From NCBI GenBank assembly GCA_934899185.1, contig CAKXYI010000001.1:434001-498000 (forward strand): a DNA stretch of 64,000 nucleotides, written 5' to 3'. The notes below the pieces were generated by a model. That model was not told the DNA's origin, searched no databases, and saw only the letters and a list, made by a program, of their open reading frames with translations. Below, one piece after another: positions 37,496 to 46,733 of this stretch. How positions within the stretch are numbered: position 1 is the first letter of the stretch; each line of letters begins with the position of its first letter. Source of the DNA: an uncultured Lachnospiraceae bacterium (GTDB lineage: Bacteria > Bacillota > Clostridia > Lachnospirales > Lachnospiraceae). The position numbers were made by a program, and so were the translations under genes.

Positions 37496-38383
37496 ATGAA
37501 TAGGAAATCTAAAGAATTGCTTCGATTACTCATGATCTTGATAGGAAATATCTTAGACGCAGCCGGCTTTGTTTTATTTGTTTCCGGTTCCGGTCTGATC
37601 ACCGGCGGGACTTCCGGTATTGGACTGTTTCTGAGCCGACAGACCGGCATACCGACTTCCGTCTACGTTTTTATCATCAATGCTATCATGCTGGTTGTGG
37701 GGCTCATTTTTCTGGGAAAACGCTTTGCCCTCTCAACAATCCTCAGCACCTTCTGCTATCCGCTAGCCATGGCAATCATGGAGCAGGCCCTGCATGGGCA
37801 TGCCGTAACCAATGATATCTTCTTATGTACCATCATGGGCGGTATCCTGATCGGTGCCGGTGTAGGTCTTGTCCTGCGTGCAGGAGCATCTTCCGGTGGA
37901 ATGGATATTCCATCTCTTTTGATGAACAAATATCTGCGTATTCCCCTCTCAGTCGGTGTCTATATCGTTGATGTTATCATCCTCGCCTTACAGGCTTTGC
38001 AGACCCCGGGCGACAATGTTTTATATGGTGTCGTACTGGTTATCGTATATTCCGTTCTCATTGATAAGATCAGTCTGATCGGAAAGAACCGCGTGGAAGT
38101 CCAGATTGTCTCCGACAAGAGCGACGAGATCCGCCAGTTCATCTTACAGGATCTTGACCGTGGTGTCACCATGATGAAAGGTCGTTCCGGTTATCTGGGC
38201 AAGGATGTGGAAGTTGTCATGTCTGTTATCTCCAGCCGTCAGTTGAGCCGCGTTGAGCGTATCGTGCATCAGATGGATCCGACCGCCTTTATGGTCGTCA
38301 ACCGCGTCAGTGCCGTTGTAGGCGAAGGCTTTACCTACCCACCAAAGCCGGATCCGGTCGTTGAGGAGACCAGTGCTCCGTAA
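37496..38383 (+). CDS. YitT family membrane protein (DUF161 + DUF2179)
   Basis: 295 residues. Five to six hydrophobic helices in the first 190 residues with the conserved GLITGGTSGIGLFLS and GAGVGLVLRAGASSGGMDI segments. A C-terminal soluble DUF2179 domain of about 100 residues follows (VQIVSDKSDEIRQFIL, RGVTMMKGRSGYLGKDVEV). Family of likely transporters or sensors with no established substrate. Good AGAAAGGGAC site. Stands alone between divergent uvrB and convergent secA. Confidence 0.88.
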   Translation: MNRKSKELLRLLMILIGNILDAAGFVLFVSGSGLITGGTSGIGLFLSRQTGIPTSVYVFIINAIMLVVGLIFLGKRFALSTILSTFCYPLAMAIMEQALHGHAVTNDIFLCTIMGGILIGAGVGLVLRAGASSGGMDIPSLLMNKYLRIPLSVGVYIVDVIILALQALQTPGDNVLYGVVLVIVYSVLIDKISLIGKNRVEVQIVSDKSDEIRQFILQDLDRGVTMMKGRSGYLGKDVEVVMSVISSRQLSRVERIVHQMDPTAFMVVNRVSAVVGEGFTYPPKPDPVVEETSAP

Positions 38384-38450
38384 ATGCCGATGCAAAAAAT
38401 CCTGCATCTTTTGGATCATACGCATGCAAAATATCTTGGTTTATGTCAAA

Positions 38451-38493
38451 AGAGGAGTTACATCCCACAGTGGAAATGTAACTCCTCTTTTTT
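38451..38493. terminator. Bidirectional terminator between the YitT gene and secA
   Basis: 13-base perfect arms AGAGGAGTTACAT / ATGTAACTCCTCT, 12-base loop, TTTTT on the plus side and TTTTGAC on the minus side. Serves both convergent genes. Confidence 0.85.
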
Positions 38494-38558
38494 GACTCAA
38501 ATCGTCATTTTCTTCATTCATGGATTTCATGACTTGCAGGAAGCCCTGCATCCACATC

Positions 38559-41129
38559 CTATGCCTTGCGTCCGCAACACTGCTTGTACTTCAGACCGCT
38601 GCCACATGGACACGGATCATTTGGATATACCTTTACATTTGCACGTTTCTTTGGTGCCTTTGTTGCCGATTCATCCTTATTGGTACCGGTAACCTTGGCA
38701 ACTTCCTCGCGCTCTACCTTTTTCTCAATGCGGATGCGGTACAGCATCTGTACCGTCTCGGTACGGATAGCATCATTCATTGCATCCAGCATATCATAAC
38801 TTGCCATCTTATATTCATCGATCGGATTACGTTGGGCAAAAGCCTGCATACCGATACCCTGGCGCAACTGCTCCATATCATCGATCTCTTCCATCCACTT
38901 GCGGTCGATTACACGCAATAGGACGACGCGCTCGATCTCACGGAAAGCATCCGGCTCCGGGAACTCCGCTTCCTTGGCGGCATATAAGACATTTGCCTCG
39001 TCCGTCAATTTCTCGATCAACTGCTTGGTATTCTTGATGCCCTCTAAGGTCTCAGAAGTGATCGGCTGTAATGGAATGATCTGACGGATCACACGATTTA
39101 ACTCTGTAAGATCCCAATCCTCGGTTGCCACCTCATCCGTACAGCACATGTTGACACTCTCGCTGACCTTGTCTGCGATCATGGAAAGGATCTGATCCTT
39201 CATGTTCTCGCCTTCCAGCACACGACGACGCTGTGCGTAGATCAGTTCTCTCTGCTCATTCATGACCTGATCGTATTCTAAGAGGTTCTTACGGATGCCA
39301 AAGTTGTTGCTCTCAATCTTCTTTTGTGCCTTTTCGATGGCATCGCTGAGCATCTTGTGCTGGATCTGTTCATTCTCAGGAACGCCCAGAGAATTGAACA
39401 TATTGATCAGTTTCTCAGATCCAAACAGGCGCATCAGATCGTCTTCCAAAGAGATAAAGAACTGGGACTGTCCCGGATCACCCTGTCGACCGGCACGACC
39501 ACGCAACTGATTGTCAATACGGCGGGATTCATGACGCTCTGTTCCGACGATCTTCAGACCACCGGCTGCCTTGGCCTCGTCATCCAACTTGATATCCGTA
39601 CCACGGCCGGCCATGTTGGTTGCAATGGTAACTGCCCCGTGGCGTCCCGCCTCTGCTACGATCTGTGCTTCCTTTTCATGGAACTTGGCATTCAATACAT
39701 TGTGCGGAATGCCCTCTTTGCTGAGGAGTCGGCTGATCTCCTCTGAAATATCAATGGTAATGGTACCAACCAGTACCGGCTGTCCCTTGGCATAAGCCTC
39801 TTTGACTTCCTCTACGACTGCATGGTACTTTTCTTTCTTTGTCTTATAAACAGCATCATCCAGATCCTTACGAGCGATCGGCTTGTTAGTCGGAATCTCC
39901 ACAACGTCCATGCCGTAAATATCACGGAACTCCTGCTCCTCAGTAAGCGCCGTACCGGTCATACCGCTCTTTTTGTCATATTTATTAAAGAAATTCTGGA
40001 AGGTAATGTTGGCAAGGGTCATACTCTCTCTCTTGACCTGCACATGTTCCTTTGCCTCGATCGCCTGATGCAGACCATCGGAATAACGACGTCCCGGCAT
40101 GATACGTCCGGTAAAACTGTCTACGATCAGAACCTGATCGTCCGATACGACATAATCCTGATCGCGGAACATAAGGTTGTTGGCGCGCAGAGCCAAAATA
40201 ACATTGTGCTGCAATTCCAGGTTTTCCGGGTCAGATAAGTTGTCAATATGGAAGAACTCCTCGACCTTCTTGGTTCCCTCTTGGGTCAGGCTGACAACCT
40301 TGTCCTTTTCATTGACAATGAAGTCTCCTGTCTCTTCCTGCTCAATTCCCATGATGGCATCCATCTTGGAAAATTCCGGCAGATCTTCGCCACGCTGTAA
40401 CTGCTTGGCAAGCATATCGCACAGTTCATATAACTTGGTGGACTTGTTGCTCTGTCCGGAAATGATAAGCGGTGTTCTCGCTTCATCGATCAGTACGGAA
40501 TCGACCTCATCGATGATGGCATAATGCAGACCACGCTGTACCAGTTGGTTCTCGCGGACTACCATATTATCACGCAGGTAATCAAATCCCAGTTCATTAT
40601 TGGTAATATAGGTAATGTCACAGTTGTAAGCAGCCTGTCGTTCTTCTCTTGACATATCGTTTAAGACAACGCCGACCGTCAAGCCTAAAAATTCATGCAC
40701 CTTTCCCATCCACTCCGCATCACGCTTTGCCAGATAGTCGTTGACCGTGACGATATGCACGCCCTTTCCTTCCAAGGCATTCAGATATGCCGGCAGGGTA
40801 GATACTAAAGTCTTTCCTTCACCTGTCTTCATCTCGGCAATACGTCCCTGATGCAGGATGACACCACCAATCAACTGCACACGGAAATGTTCCATACCAA
40901 GCGCACGACGTGCCGCTTCACGCACGGTCGCAAAAGCCTCCGGTAAAAGATCATCCAGTGTCTCGCCATCTGCCAGACGCTTTTTGTATTCGTCTGTCTT
41001 GGCTCGTAATTCCTCGTCGCTCAATGCGACCATATCCTCTCGCATCCCCTCGATCTTGTCCACGATCGGATAGATGCGCTTTAACTCATGTTCGCTATGT
41101 GTTCCAAATATCTTGTCAAACAGTCCCAT
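38559..41129 (-). CDS. secA: Preprotein translocase ATPase SecA
   Basis: 856 residues. Walker [72 protein letters not shown]. The C-terminal SEC-C zinc tail [13 protein letters not shown] follows a basic linker. Drives Sec-dependent export through SecYEG. One secA is seen; no prfB follows it within the window (the next gene on this strand is absent). Confidence 0.98.
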   Translation of the reverse strand: MGLFDKIFGTHSEHELKRIYPIVDKIEGMREDMVALSDEELRAKTDEYKKRLADGETLDDLLPEAFATVREAARRALGMEHFRVQLIGGVILHQGRIAEMKTGEGKTLVSTLPAYLNALEGKGVHIVTVNDYLAKRDAEWMGKVHEFLGLTVGVVLNDMSREERQAAYNCDITYITNNELGFDYLRDNMVVRENQLVQRGLHYAIIDEVDSVLIDEARTPLIISGQSNKSTKLYELCDMLAKQLQRGEDLPEFSKMDAIMGIEQEETGDFIVNEKDKVVSLTQEGTKKVEEFFHIDNLSDPENLELQHNVILALRANNLMFRDQDYVVSDDQVLIVDSFTGRIMPGRRYSDGLHQAIEAKEHVQVKRESMTLANITFQNFFNKYDKKSGMTGTALTEEQEFRDIYGMDVVEIPTNKPIARKDLDDAVYKTKKEKYHAVVEEVKEAYAKGQPVLVGTITIDISEEISRLLSKEGIPHNVLNAKFHEKEAQIVAEAGRHGAVTIATNMAGRGTDIKLDDEAKAAGGLKIVGTERHESRRIDNQLRGRAGRQGDPGQSQFFISLEDDLMRLFGSEKLINMFNSLGVPENEQIQHKMLSDAIEKAQKKIESNNFGIRKNLLEYDQVMNEQRELIYAQRRRVLEGENMKDQILSMIADKVSESVNMCCTDEVATEDWDLTELNRVIRQIIPLQPITSETLEGIKNTKQLIEKLTDEANVLYAAKEAEFPEPDAFREIERVVLLRVIDRKWMEEIDDMEQLRQGIGMQAFAQRNPIDEYKMASYDMLDAMNDAIRTETVQMLYRIRIEKKVEREEVAKVTGTNKDESATKAPKKRANVKVYPNDPCPCGSGLKYKQCCGRKA

Positions 41130-41186
41130 GTTCTTCTCCTTAAACGCTTATTACTTGCTAGGGGCAGATTGCACCCATATGGCGTT

Positions 41187-41215
41187 ATTGTAACACTCTT
41201 TTTCTATGGAAACAA
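41187..41215 (-). promoter_or_regulatory. Probable secA promoter
   Basis: Minus strand: -35 TTGTTT (41215-41210), 17-base spacer, -10 TACAAT (41192-41187), about 58 bases from the secA start. Confidence 0.6.
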
Positions 41216-41238
41216 TAAAAAGCCTTGATTTTTACATC

Positions 41239-41267
41239 TTGCCAATCTCATTCGTCGGTCGTATAAT
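41239..41267 (+). promoter_or_regulatory. Probable promoter of the TSCPD protein gene
   Basis: -35 TTGCCA, 17-base spacer, consensus -10 TATAAT, 34 bases before the ATG at 41302. Confidence 0.65.
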
Positions 41268-41301
41268 CAGATACATGTATTAAGAAAGAGAGGAAGATCA
41301 T

Positions 41302-41562
41302 ATGAGTTACGTATATAAGACTAAGGGCACCTGCTCTTCTCAGATCGAAGTCACACTAGATGGCGACATTGTAAAAGATGTCAAATTTACTGGCGGCTGC
41401 AACGGCAATCTGCAAGCCATTCCAAAATTGGTAGAGGGCATGACCGTTGACGAAGTCGTGCGACGCATCAGCGGGATTTCCTGCAATGGGCGCGGCACAT
41501 CCTGCGGAGATCAGTTAGCCAAAGCCGTAACAGAAGCCTACGCTGCATCACAGCAGGCATAA
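41302..41562 (+). CDS. TSCPD-domain protein (TIGR03905 family)
   Basis: 86 residues. Matches the TSCPD domain with four conserved cysteines: GTCSSQI, GGCNGN, GISCNGRG and TSCGDQLAKA. The domain also occurs at the C-terminus of vitamin B12-dependent ribonucleotide reductases, where the cysteines are thought to bind metal or aid thiol exchange. The free-standing version has no established role. AGAGGAAG site. Confidence 0.88.
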   Translation: MSYVYKTKGTCSSQIEVTLDGDIVKDVKFTGGCNGNLQAIPKLVEGMTVDEVVRRISGISCNGRGTSCGDQLAKAVTEAYAASQQA

Positions 41563-41623
41563 TCCTGCATTTTTTCCGGCAATCTCTCATATATTATTCC
41601 AGTAATTTTTAATTGGAGGAACT

Positions 41624-43483
41624 ATGAGTAGTATTGCCGGATTTTTTTCGCCTGAATTCAGGCAGGGGCAGCGTCTGGGCGCACTGGAACAGACCGCTGA
41701 GAAGATACTAAAGAGCCTGTCCCACCGTGGACCGGATCAGGCATATCGCATGACCACCAGCGATGGCGTGCTCATGTATAATGCCCTATACACCAATCAA
41801 ATGAGTCGGAAAAATGTCCCGACACAGGGCAAGGGAGGGCTTGAGCATCTGCACATCGTCTGCGATGACGGCATCTACAATTATGATGAACTGGCATCCC
41901 AATTGGAAAGCCAGAATATTTCTGCTAAAAGTATGAGTCGGCCGGATATCCTGCTTACGCTCTATCATCTTTACGGCGAGCGCTTTGCAACACTCCTGCG
42001 GGGCGGATATGCCATTGCCATTGCGGATGTACGGCTCCACAAGGTCGTCCTCTTCCGTGACCCCATGGGGGTAAAGCCTTTATTTTATCATCAGCAGAAA
42101 GATCTCTTTTTATTTGCATCCGAGATCAAGGGCATTTTTGCCCACCCGGGCGTGCATGCCAGCATGGATCTGCGCGGTATGCATCAAGTATTCTCTCTGG
42201 GACCTGCACACCTTCCGGGTGCAACCGTCTATCAGGATATCCATGAAGTCCGTCCCGGAAAGACCATCATCTATAGTCAGGGGCGGATCATCGAAAATAC
42301 CTTCTGGCATTTGCAGGCAAGCCGCCACGAGGAATCCTATGAGGAAACCGTAGACCATGCTTCCCATCTCTTATCCGAAGCGTTGCACCGCCAGTGGAAC
42401 GAAGATGCTTCCCAGTGCTGCCTGCTCTCCGGCGGTCTGGACTCCTCAGTAGTCACTGCCCTTGCCAATCGGGAAAATATGAACAGCGGCGTGCCACTGA
42501 CAACTTATTCCTTTGACTTTACAGACAGCAGCAAATACTTTTCAGCCAATGACTTCCAGCCAAGTCTGGATCGTCCTTATGTCATTGCTATGGCAGAGCA
42601 CTTCCATACCAACCACACCTTTTTAGAATGCAACGTCAAGGCGCAGGCATCCCTTTTGGGGCAGTCGGTATTGGCGCACGACGGTCCCTGCATGGCGGAC
42701 ATTTCTTCTTCCCTGCTCTATTTCTGCAAGCAGATCGCCCCGCGCTCCAAGGTGGCTTTCACCGGGGAATGTGCGGATGAGATCTTCTGTGGCTACCCTT
42801 GGTACCATAAGGAGCCCATGCGGTCTGCTAACACATTTCCTTGGACCATGGATCTACAGCCGCGACAGATGCTTTTGCGCGACCACTTCTTAGAGCATCT
42901 GGGCATGGAGGAATACGTCGCCCAGGTCTATGATGCCTCCTGTTCCCAGGTCTCTTACCTACCGGATGATACACCGGAGAATCGCCGCCACCGCCGTCTC
43001 TTTGCCCTGACGACACAATATTTCATGCAGACACTCCTAGACCGCATGGATCGTGTTGCCGCGCTGGCAGGCATGGAAGCCGTCTGCCCATTTGCAGACA
43101 TCCGTCTGACAGAATATCTCTACAATGTGCCGTGGGAAATGAAGGCAAAGGACGGCGGGGTCAAGCACCTCTTGCGTCAGATTGCATCTCCACTTTTACC
43201 AAAAGAGGTCGCCGAACGGAAAAAGAGTCCATATCCTAAGAATTATCACCCGGAATATGAGCAGATGCTGTGTAAGGAAATGAAAAAACTGATTGCACAG
43301 GGCAATCATCCGATCCTGGATTTCATTGACCCGGATAAAGTCCTGACCTTCTGCAGTGCGCCAAAAGATTACGGCAAGCCTTGGTTCGGTCAACTTATGG
43401 CAGGACCGCAACTGCTCGCCTACTATTTGCAGATCGATTTCTGGCTGCGGGAATATCAGGTTTCCTACCAACTGCCTTCTTGA
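41624..43483 (+). CDS. AsnB-like asparagine synthetase with degenerate glutaminase domain
   Basis: 619 residues. The ATG is fixed by GGAGGAAC directly upstream, and the protein starts MSSIAGFF: residue 2 is Ser where class II amidotransferases have the catalytic Cys (MCGIAGF). HRGPD is present, but the usual NGEIYN loop reads CDDGIYNY, so the glutamine pocket is also altered. The C-terminal synthetase domain is intact: ATP-loop LLSGGLDSSVVTALA, FTGECADEIFCGYPWY, and CPFADIRLTEY. It may use ammonia, act on a different acceptor, or be a specialised amidotransferase (inference). A bidirectional terminator follows. Confidence 0.85.
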   Translation: MSSIAGFFSPEFRQGQRLGALEQTAEKILKSLSHRGPDQAYRMTTSDGVLMYNALYTNQMSRKNVPTQGKGGLEHLHIVCDDGIYNYDELASQLESQNISAKSMSRPDILLTLYHLYGERFATLLRGGYAIAIADVRLHKVVLFRDPMGVKPLFYHQQKDLFLFASEIKGIFAHPGVHASMDLRGMHQVFSLGPAHLPGATVYQDIHEVRPGKTIIYSQGRIIENTFWHLQASRHEESYEETVDHASHLLSEALHRQWNEDASQCCLLSGGLDSSVVTALANRENMNSGVPLTTYSFDFTDSSKYFSANDFQPSLDRPYVIAMAEHFHTNHTFLECNVKAQASLLGQSVLAHDGPCMADISSSLLYFCKQIAPRSKVAFTGECADEIFCGYPWYHKEPMRSANTFPWTMDLQPRQMLLRDHFLEHLGMEEYVAQVYDASCSQVSYLPDDTPENRRHRRLFALTTQYFMQTLLDRMDRVAALAGMEAVCPFADIRLTEYLYNVPWEMKAKDGGVKHLLRQIASPLLPKEVAERKKSPYPKNYHPEYEQMLCKEMKKLIAQGNHPILDFIDPDKVLTFCSAPKDYGKPWFGQLMAGPQLLAYYLQIDFWLREYQVSYQLPS

Positions 43484-43497
43484 TTTTAAAACAGACA

Positions 43498-43534
43498 AAT
43501 CCCATCAGGTCAATCTTTCCTGATGGGATTTTTT
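43498..43534. terminator. Bidirectional terminator between the AsnB-like gene and dpaB
   Basis: AAATCCCATCAGG / CCTGATGGGATTT, 13 perfect pairs, 9-base loop, TTTT after on the plus side. On the minus side it begins directly after the dpaB stop. Confidence 0.8.
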
Positions 43535-44112
43535 CATCGCAGTACCGGCTGGATCTGCCTTCCCTGCAGTGCCTCCTCGATCGTCTCCGGCAGCCATTTT
43601 GTCTTTGCCACCATGGAAGACGGCTTCTTGGCATAATCATCCTGTCCGAAAGGCACAAAATATATATTTTTCATATACATGAGTTTTCCGATATTTTTAA
43701 AATTCATCCCCAAGGCATCATTGGTCGAGATAGAAATAACAAGCGGGCGGTTATTTCGCAAATGCGCCTTTGCCGCCATGAGTACCGGCGTATCCGTGAT
43801 CCCCGCTTCCAGTTTTGCCATAGAATTTCCCGTGCATGGCGCAATGACCATGACATCCAAAAGCCCTTTGGGTCCGATGGGCTCTGCCTCCGTAATGGTA
43901 CGCAGTCCCTTGTTTCCGGTCATCTCGGCAACCTCCCGCATAAAATCAGTTGCCTTTCCAAAACGGGTATCCAAGGACTGTGTTTGATAGGAAAAGACAG
44001 GAATGACCGTCGCCCCCAGATCCACCAGCCTCTGTATTTCTTTCTTGATCTTCTCATGCGTGCAAAAAGAACCTGTAATACCAAATCCAATGGTGTATTT
44101 TGAAAAATCCAT
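43534..44112 (-). CDS. dpaB: Dipicolinate synthase subunit B
   Basis: 192 residues from the ATG at 44112 (AGAGGAAG site). Flavoprotein-like fold: IGFGITGSFCT, VMVIAPCTGNSMAKLEAGITDTPVLMAAKAHL and PLVISISTNDALG. With DpaA it oxidises the lysine-pathway intermediate to dipicolinate, the spore-core calcium chelator (SpoVFB). Indicates a spore former. Immediately downstream of dpaA. Confidence 0.93.
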   Translation of the reverse strand: MDFSKYTIGFGITGSFCTHEKIKKEIQRLVDLGATVIPVFSYQTQSLDTRFGKATDFMREVAEMTGNKGLRTITEAEPIGPKGLLDVMVIAPCTGNSMAKLEAGITDTPVLMAAKAHLRNNRPLVISISTNDALGMNFKNIGKLMYMKNIYFVPFGQDDYAKKPSSMVAKTKWLPETIEEALQGRQIQPVLR

Positions 44113-44136
44113 TTCTCTTCCTCTCATTTATGACTT

Positions 44137-45003
44137 TCATTTCTCCTGTCCCGACTTATAACCAAAAGGCATGGCTTCTAACAGTATCATGGCGCTGGTC
44201 TTAGGGCAATACAGCCCCGGCAGTCCCAATGCCAGTTTGTAAGGCACATGTTTTTCCTTGCAATAGGCACTGTCACATCCTCCCGGTGCGGATGCAATAT
44301 CTAACACGACCGCATCCTCATGTAAGAGGTCGATCTCCCTTTTTGTGACGACAAGTGCCGGAATCGTATTGATGATGGCATCCGCCTCTTTGTAAGGAAT
44401 AGCTGCATCCATGGGATAATCCATGAAACCAAAGTAATGTGCCATGGATAAGGCTTTTTCACTCCGTGCCACCACAGAAACATGCGCCCCCATACAGTAA
44501 AGTTTCTCCGCAATCGGTTTGCCACAATTTCCAAATCCCATGACAATAATGTTGGCATCTTCAATATTGACCGGCATTAGACGGCTGAGTTCAGCAATGC
44601 ATCCTTCTGCCGTAGCGATCGCATTCTTCATCGCCACCCCGGAATCCGCCAGAACATCCATCCATGGGATCTCATATTGATCCAAAAGTTCTTTCAACTC
44701 CGGTGGAAATGACCCGCCAATACACATTTTGATGTCGTATCTGTGCATGATCAGGCATTGTTCCAGACGCGTCATATCCTGCACACGACTGACCGGGACC
44801 GGCAGAATCAGGACTTCCGCGCACCAGATAGGATCTTTGCCCCGCGGCATCTGGCCTTCGCGCAGATCCCATGTGATCAGATGATAACCTCTATCTTCCA
44901 GTAGTTTTGCCATATAGACCTGTCTTTGGTCCACGATCAGGATACCTATCCCCGTATTTTTATCGATCACCTTTTCTTCTGCCGCAATCTCCTTTTGCTC
45001 CAT
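44137..45003 (-). CDS. dpaA: Dipicolinate synthase subunit A
   Basis: 288 residues from the ATG at 45003, which has CGGAGGTGG 4 bases upstream; the frame extends to 45051 without a site. N-terminal GILIVDQRQVYMAKLLEDRG, then a NAD(P)-binding Rossmann domain NIIVMGFGNCGKPIAEKLY and a conserved TAPGGCD-like VVLDIASAPGGCDSAY. Mother-cell enzyme of dipicolinate synthesis (SpoVFA). A sigma-K-like -10 (CATATGATA) exists upstream but its spacing to the ribosome site is too short to be convincing. Confidence 0.92.
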   Translation of the reverse strand: MEQKEIAAEEKVIDKNTGIGILIVDQRQVYMAKLLEDRGYHLITWDLREGQMPRGKDPIWCAEVLILPVPVSRVQDMTRLEQCLIMHRYDIKMCIGGSFPPELKELLDQYEIPWMDVLADSGVAMKNAIATAEGCIAELSRLMPVNIEDANIIVMGFGNCGKPIAEKLYCMGAHVSVVARSEKALSMAHYFGFMDYPMDAAIPYKEADAIINTIPALVVTKREIDLLHEDAVVLDIASAPGGCDSAYCKEKHVPYKLALGLPGLYCPKTSAMILLEAMPFGYKSGQEK

Positions 45004-45111
45004 ATGCCACCTCCGTAATCTATCATATGCAATCCTCTTCTTATGGTTCATCCATAGTTTTCTGAATATTGTGACATCTTTATATTTATTTTATTATTTT
45101 CTAATTTATTG

Positions 45112-45140
45112 TTGACAATATGGTAATTATGAGATATTAT
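45112..45140 (+). promoter_or_regulatory. Strong sigma-A promoter of an orphan transcript
   Basis: Perfect -35 TTGACA (45112-45117), exactly 17 bases, -10 TATTAT (45135-45140), preceded by a continuous A/T tract resembling an UP element. It points to the plus strand, where there is no protein gene before 53192. Confidence 0.8.
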
Positions 45141-45147
45141 ATAGTCA

Positions 45148-45494
45148 CAAACAAAGAACGAGCACAACGAATAAAACGTTTCTCGTATCAGCGATAAAAT
45201 CTAAGTAAAGGAGGTACAGACCACCAGAATTTTCATCCTTATCTTAACCACTCTGATTGGTATAGATCAGAATCTTATTTAACAAGGTAGTAGCACTTTC
45301 AGACGCGGACAGTCTTAGTCCTTCATAGAAATTGAGAAGCATATGCAATTACAGGGATTGTTAGATAGGAGATACATATTAACGAGTGCAATAGATAATT
45401 GAAAAGAAAGAGAGGTATCGTCCATTGGACAATACGACAACAGAACATTACTAAAGGCGGGTGTCCATCACAGATGTATGGTTACCCGCCTTTT
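45148..45494 (+). ncRNA. Candidate structured noncoding RNA, about 350 nt, unassigned
   Basis: A transcript from the promoter at 45112-45140 would end at the terminator at 45456-45494. Hairpins I can trace are 45158-45186 (ACGAG/CTCGT with inner AACG/CGTT), 45252-45271 (TCTGAT/ATCAGA), 45307-45321 (GGAC/GTCC) and 45415-45435 (GTAT-GTCC/GGAC-ATAC). No convincing reading frame: the only ATG frame, 45342-45401, encodes 19 residues with a weak site. I saw none of the hallmark sequences of RNase P, tmRNA, SRP RNA or a T-box. 6S-like, raiA-motif or clade-specific RNA are possible identities; I cannot choose. Confidence 0.6.
45456..45494 (+). terminator. Terminator of the orphan transcript
   Basis: GGCGGGT / ACCCGCC with CCAT/ATGG inside the loop, then TTTTGT on the plus strand. 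The minus side has only CCTTTAG, so it serves mainly the plus transcript but may help the minus glycosyltransferase gene ending at 45507. Confidence 0.8.
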
Positions 45495-45506
45495 GTATGT
45501 TTTCCT

Positions 45507-46733
45507 TTATGGTCTGACCTGCATCAGTTCCAAAAGTTTCTTTGCATGTGCCTGCCAGGAATAATGGTCCATGGCATAGGTTTTTGCCCGCCCAGCCATT
45601 TCTTCCTGCTGCCCCAGTGGCATTTCGGTCAGAGCATAGCCCAGCGAATCCAGATCCCAGTTACTGTAATGGCAGAAATGTTTGCCATCCCCCATGGCGG
45701 GATCCGCGGTCGCAGACATGTCGCTGCAACACAGGCAGCCATTTATCATGGCAGAGGTCACGCGATCGTGCACGCCATCGGCAAAAAGCGGATTGACATC
45801 CAACACCTGTCTGGCATTTGCCAGCAGATCATATGTCTCCTCGATCCGCTTCGCTCCCAAAAGCCTTACCGGTGCCTGCCCTGCCAGTGCTGTCTTTTCC
45901 CATCCCTCTCCGACAAGAGTCAGCGGTACTTTCAGGTCGGCCACGTAAGAAAGTACCTTGTGCCTTCTAGCATTGCGCACATATTTATCAATCAGGTAAA
46001 GATAATTCATAAGAACTGCAAAATCCTTGGTGCCATAAGCACCTGCCTGCAATTTTTCCTGATCTACAAGGCTCGCCAAGGCTTCTTCCATCGGGATCTC
46101 TACCCGCTCTCCATTTGCCGATTCCTTGCCTGCCAGCATAACTTCCAACAGACCCATGCCAAGATCATAAAATTCCTGCCGGATCTTTTGGTCTGCAAAG
46201 GTCTTCCTGCACAAAGCCCTGAACTTTTCCAGCATTCCATCTTCCGATTCATAAGTTCCCAGAAACAAAAGTGGAATCTGCCGTTTTTCGTAAGGGATGA
46301 CATCTGCAAGTCTGCTCTGCGTCGCCCCGATCGGCAAAAAAGCCACCTGCTGCAAATGCGGATAATACTTTTCCATGTAAGACTTATGGCAATGATCAAC
46401 GGCAATGACATGATAATCTTTCAAAGGAAAGATCAGCCCCGGATGGTGATAGAGAGGATGATCCACAATATAATTATAAAAAGGTGCCCCCAGAATATCC
46501 AAAAAACGTCGGTCATCCTCCAATACAAAATAGGGTAGTTTGGAATTGATATCCACTACCCCATCATAATGTCTTCCCAGAATCCCCTCCAAAGAGGACG
46601 GATCCTGACCCAGACTAAAATATTGGCTTTCTATACCGAGTTTTGCGAGTTCCTTTTGCATCTGCTGTAAAAAATAGGATCCGGAATAATAACAAAGTTC
46701 TCTGGTATGCACAAACAAAATACGCTTGTTCAT
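45507..46733 (-). CDS. CgeB-like glycosyltransferase (DUF3880/Glyco_trans_1_2 type)
   Basis: 408 residues. N-terminal KRILFVHTRELCYYSGSYFL and DHPLYHHPGLIFPL as in DUF3880-type proteins. C-terminal GT-B part with VPLTLVGEGWEKTAL, VLDVNPLFADGVHDRVTSAMINGCLC (donor-site pattern) and YAMDHYSWQAHAKKLLELM. Related proteins include spore coat CgeB, so a role in glycosylating a spore or surface component is possible; this is inference. Its ATG directly follows the map stop (TAAATG), implying coupling. Confidence 0.8.
   Translation of the reverse strand: MNKRILFVHTRELCYYSGSYFLQQMQKELAKLGIESQYFSLGQDPSSLEGILGRHYDGVVDINSKLPYFVLEDDRRFLDILGAPFYNYIVDHPLYHHPGLIFPLKDYHVIAVDHCHKSYMEKYYPHLQQVAFLPIGATQSRLADVIPYEKRQIPLLFLGTYESEDGMLEKFRALCRKTFADQKIRQEFYDLGMGLLEVMLAGKESANGERVEIPMEEALASLVDQEKLQAGAYGTKDFAVLMNYLYLIDKYVRNARRHKVLSYVADLKVPLTLVGEGWEKTALAGQAPVRLLGAKRIEETYDLLANARQVLDVNPLFADGVHDRVTSAMINGCLCCSDMSATADPAMGDGKHFCHYSNWDLDSLGYALTEMPLGQQEEMAGRAKTYAMDHYSWQAHAKKLLELMQVRP

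Noticed and set aside
45021-45047. Sigma-K-like promoter before dpaA (AAC...CATATGATA on the minus strand)
   Set aside because: Its predicted start would fall on the GGAGG ribosome site at about 45014, leaving almost no leader; kept only as a remark.
45204-45282. Hydrophobic peptide frame after GGAGG in the RNA candidate
   Set aside because: The frame has no ATG, GTG or TTG at usable distance from the GGAGG; only an ATT could start it.
45399-46538. Long plus-strand frame opposite the CgeB-like gene
   Set aside because: Starts on a TTG before a terminator, lacks a ribosome site, and its composition is that of an antisense shadow of the real gene.
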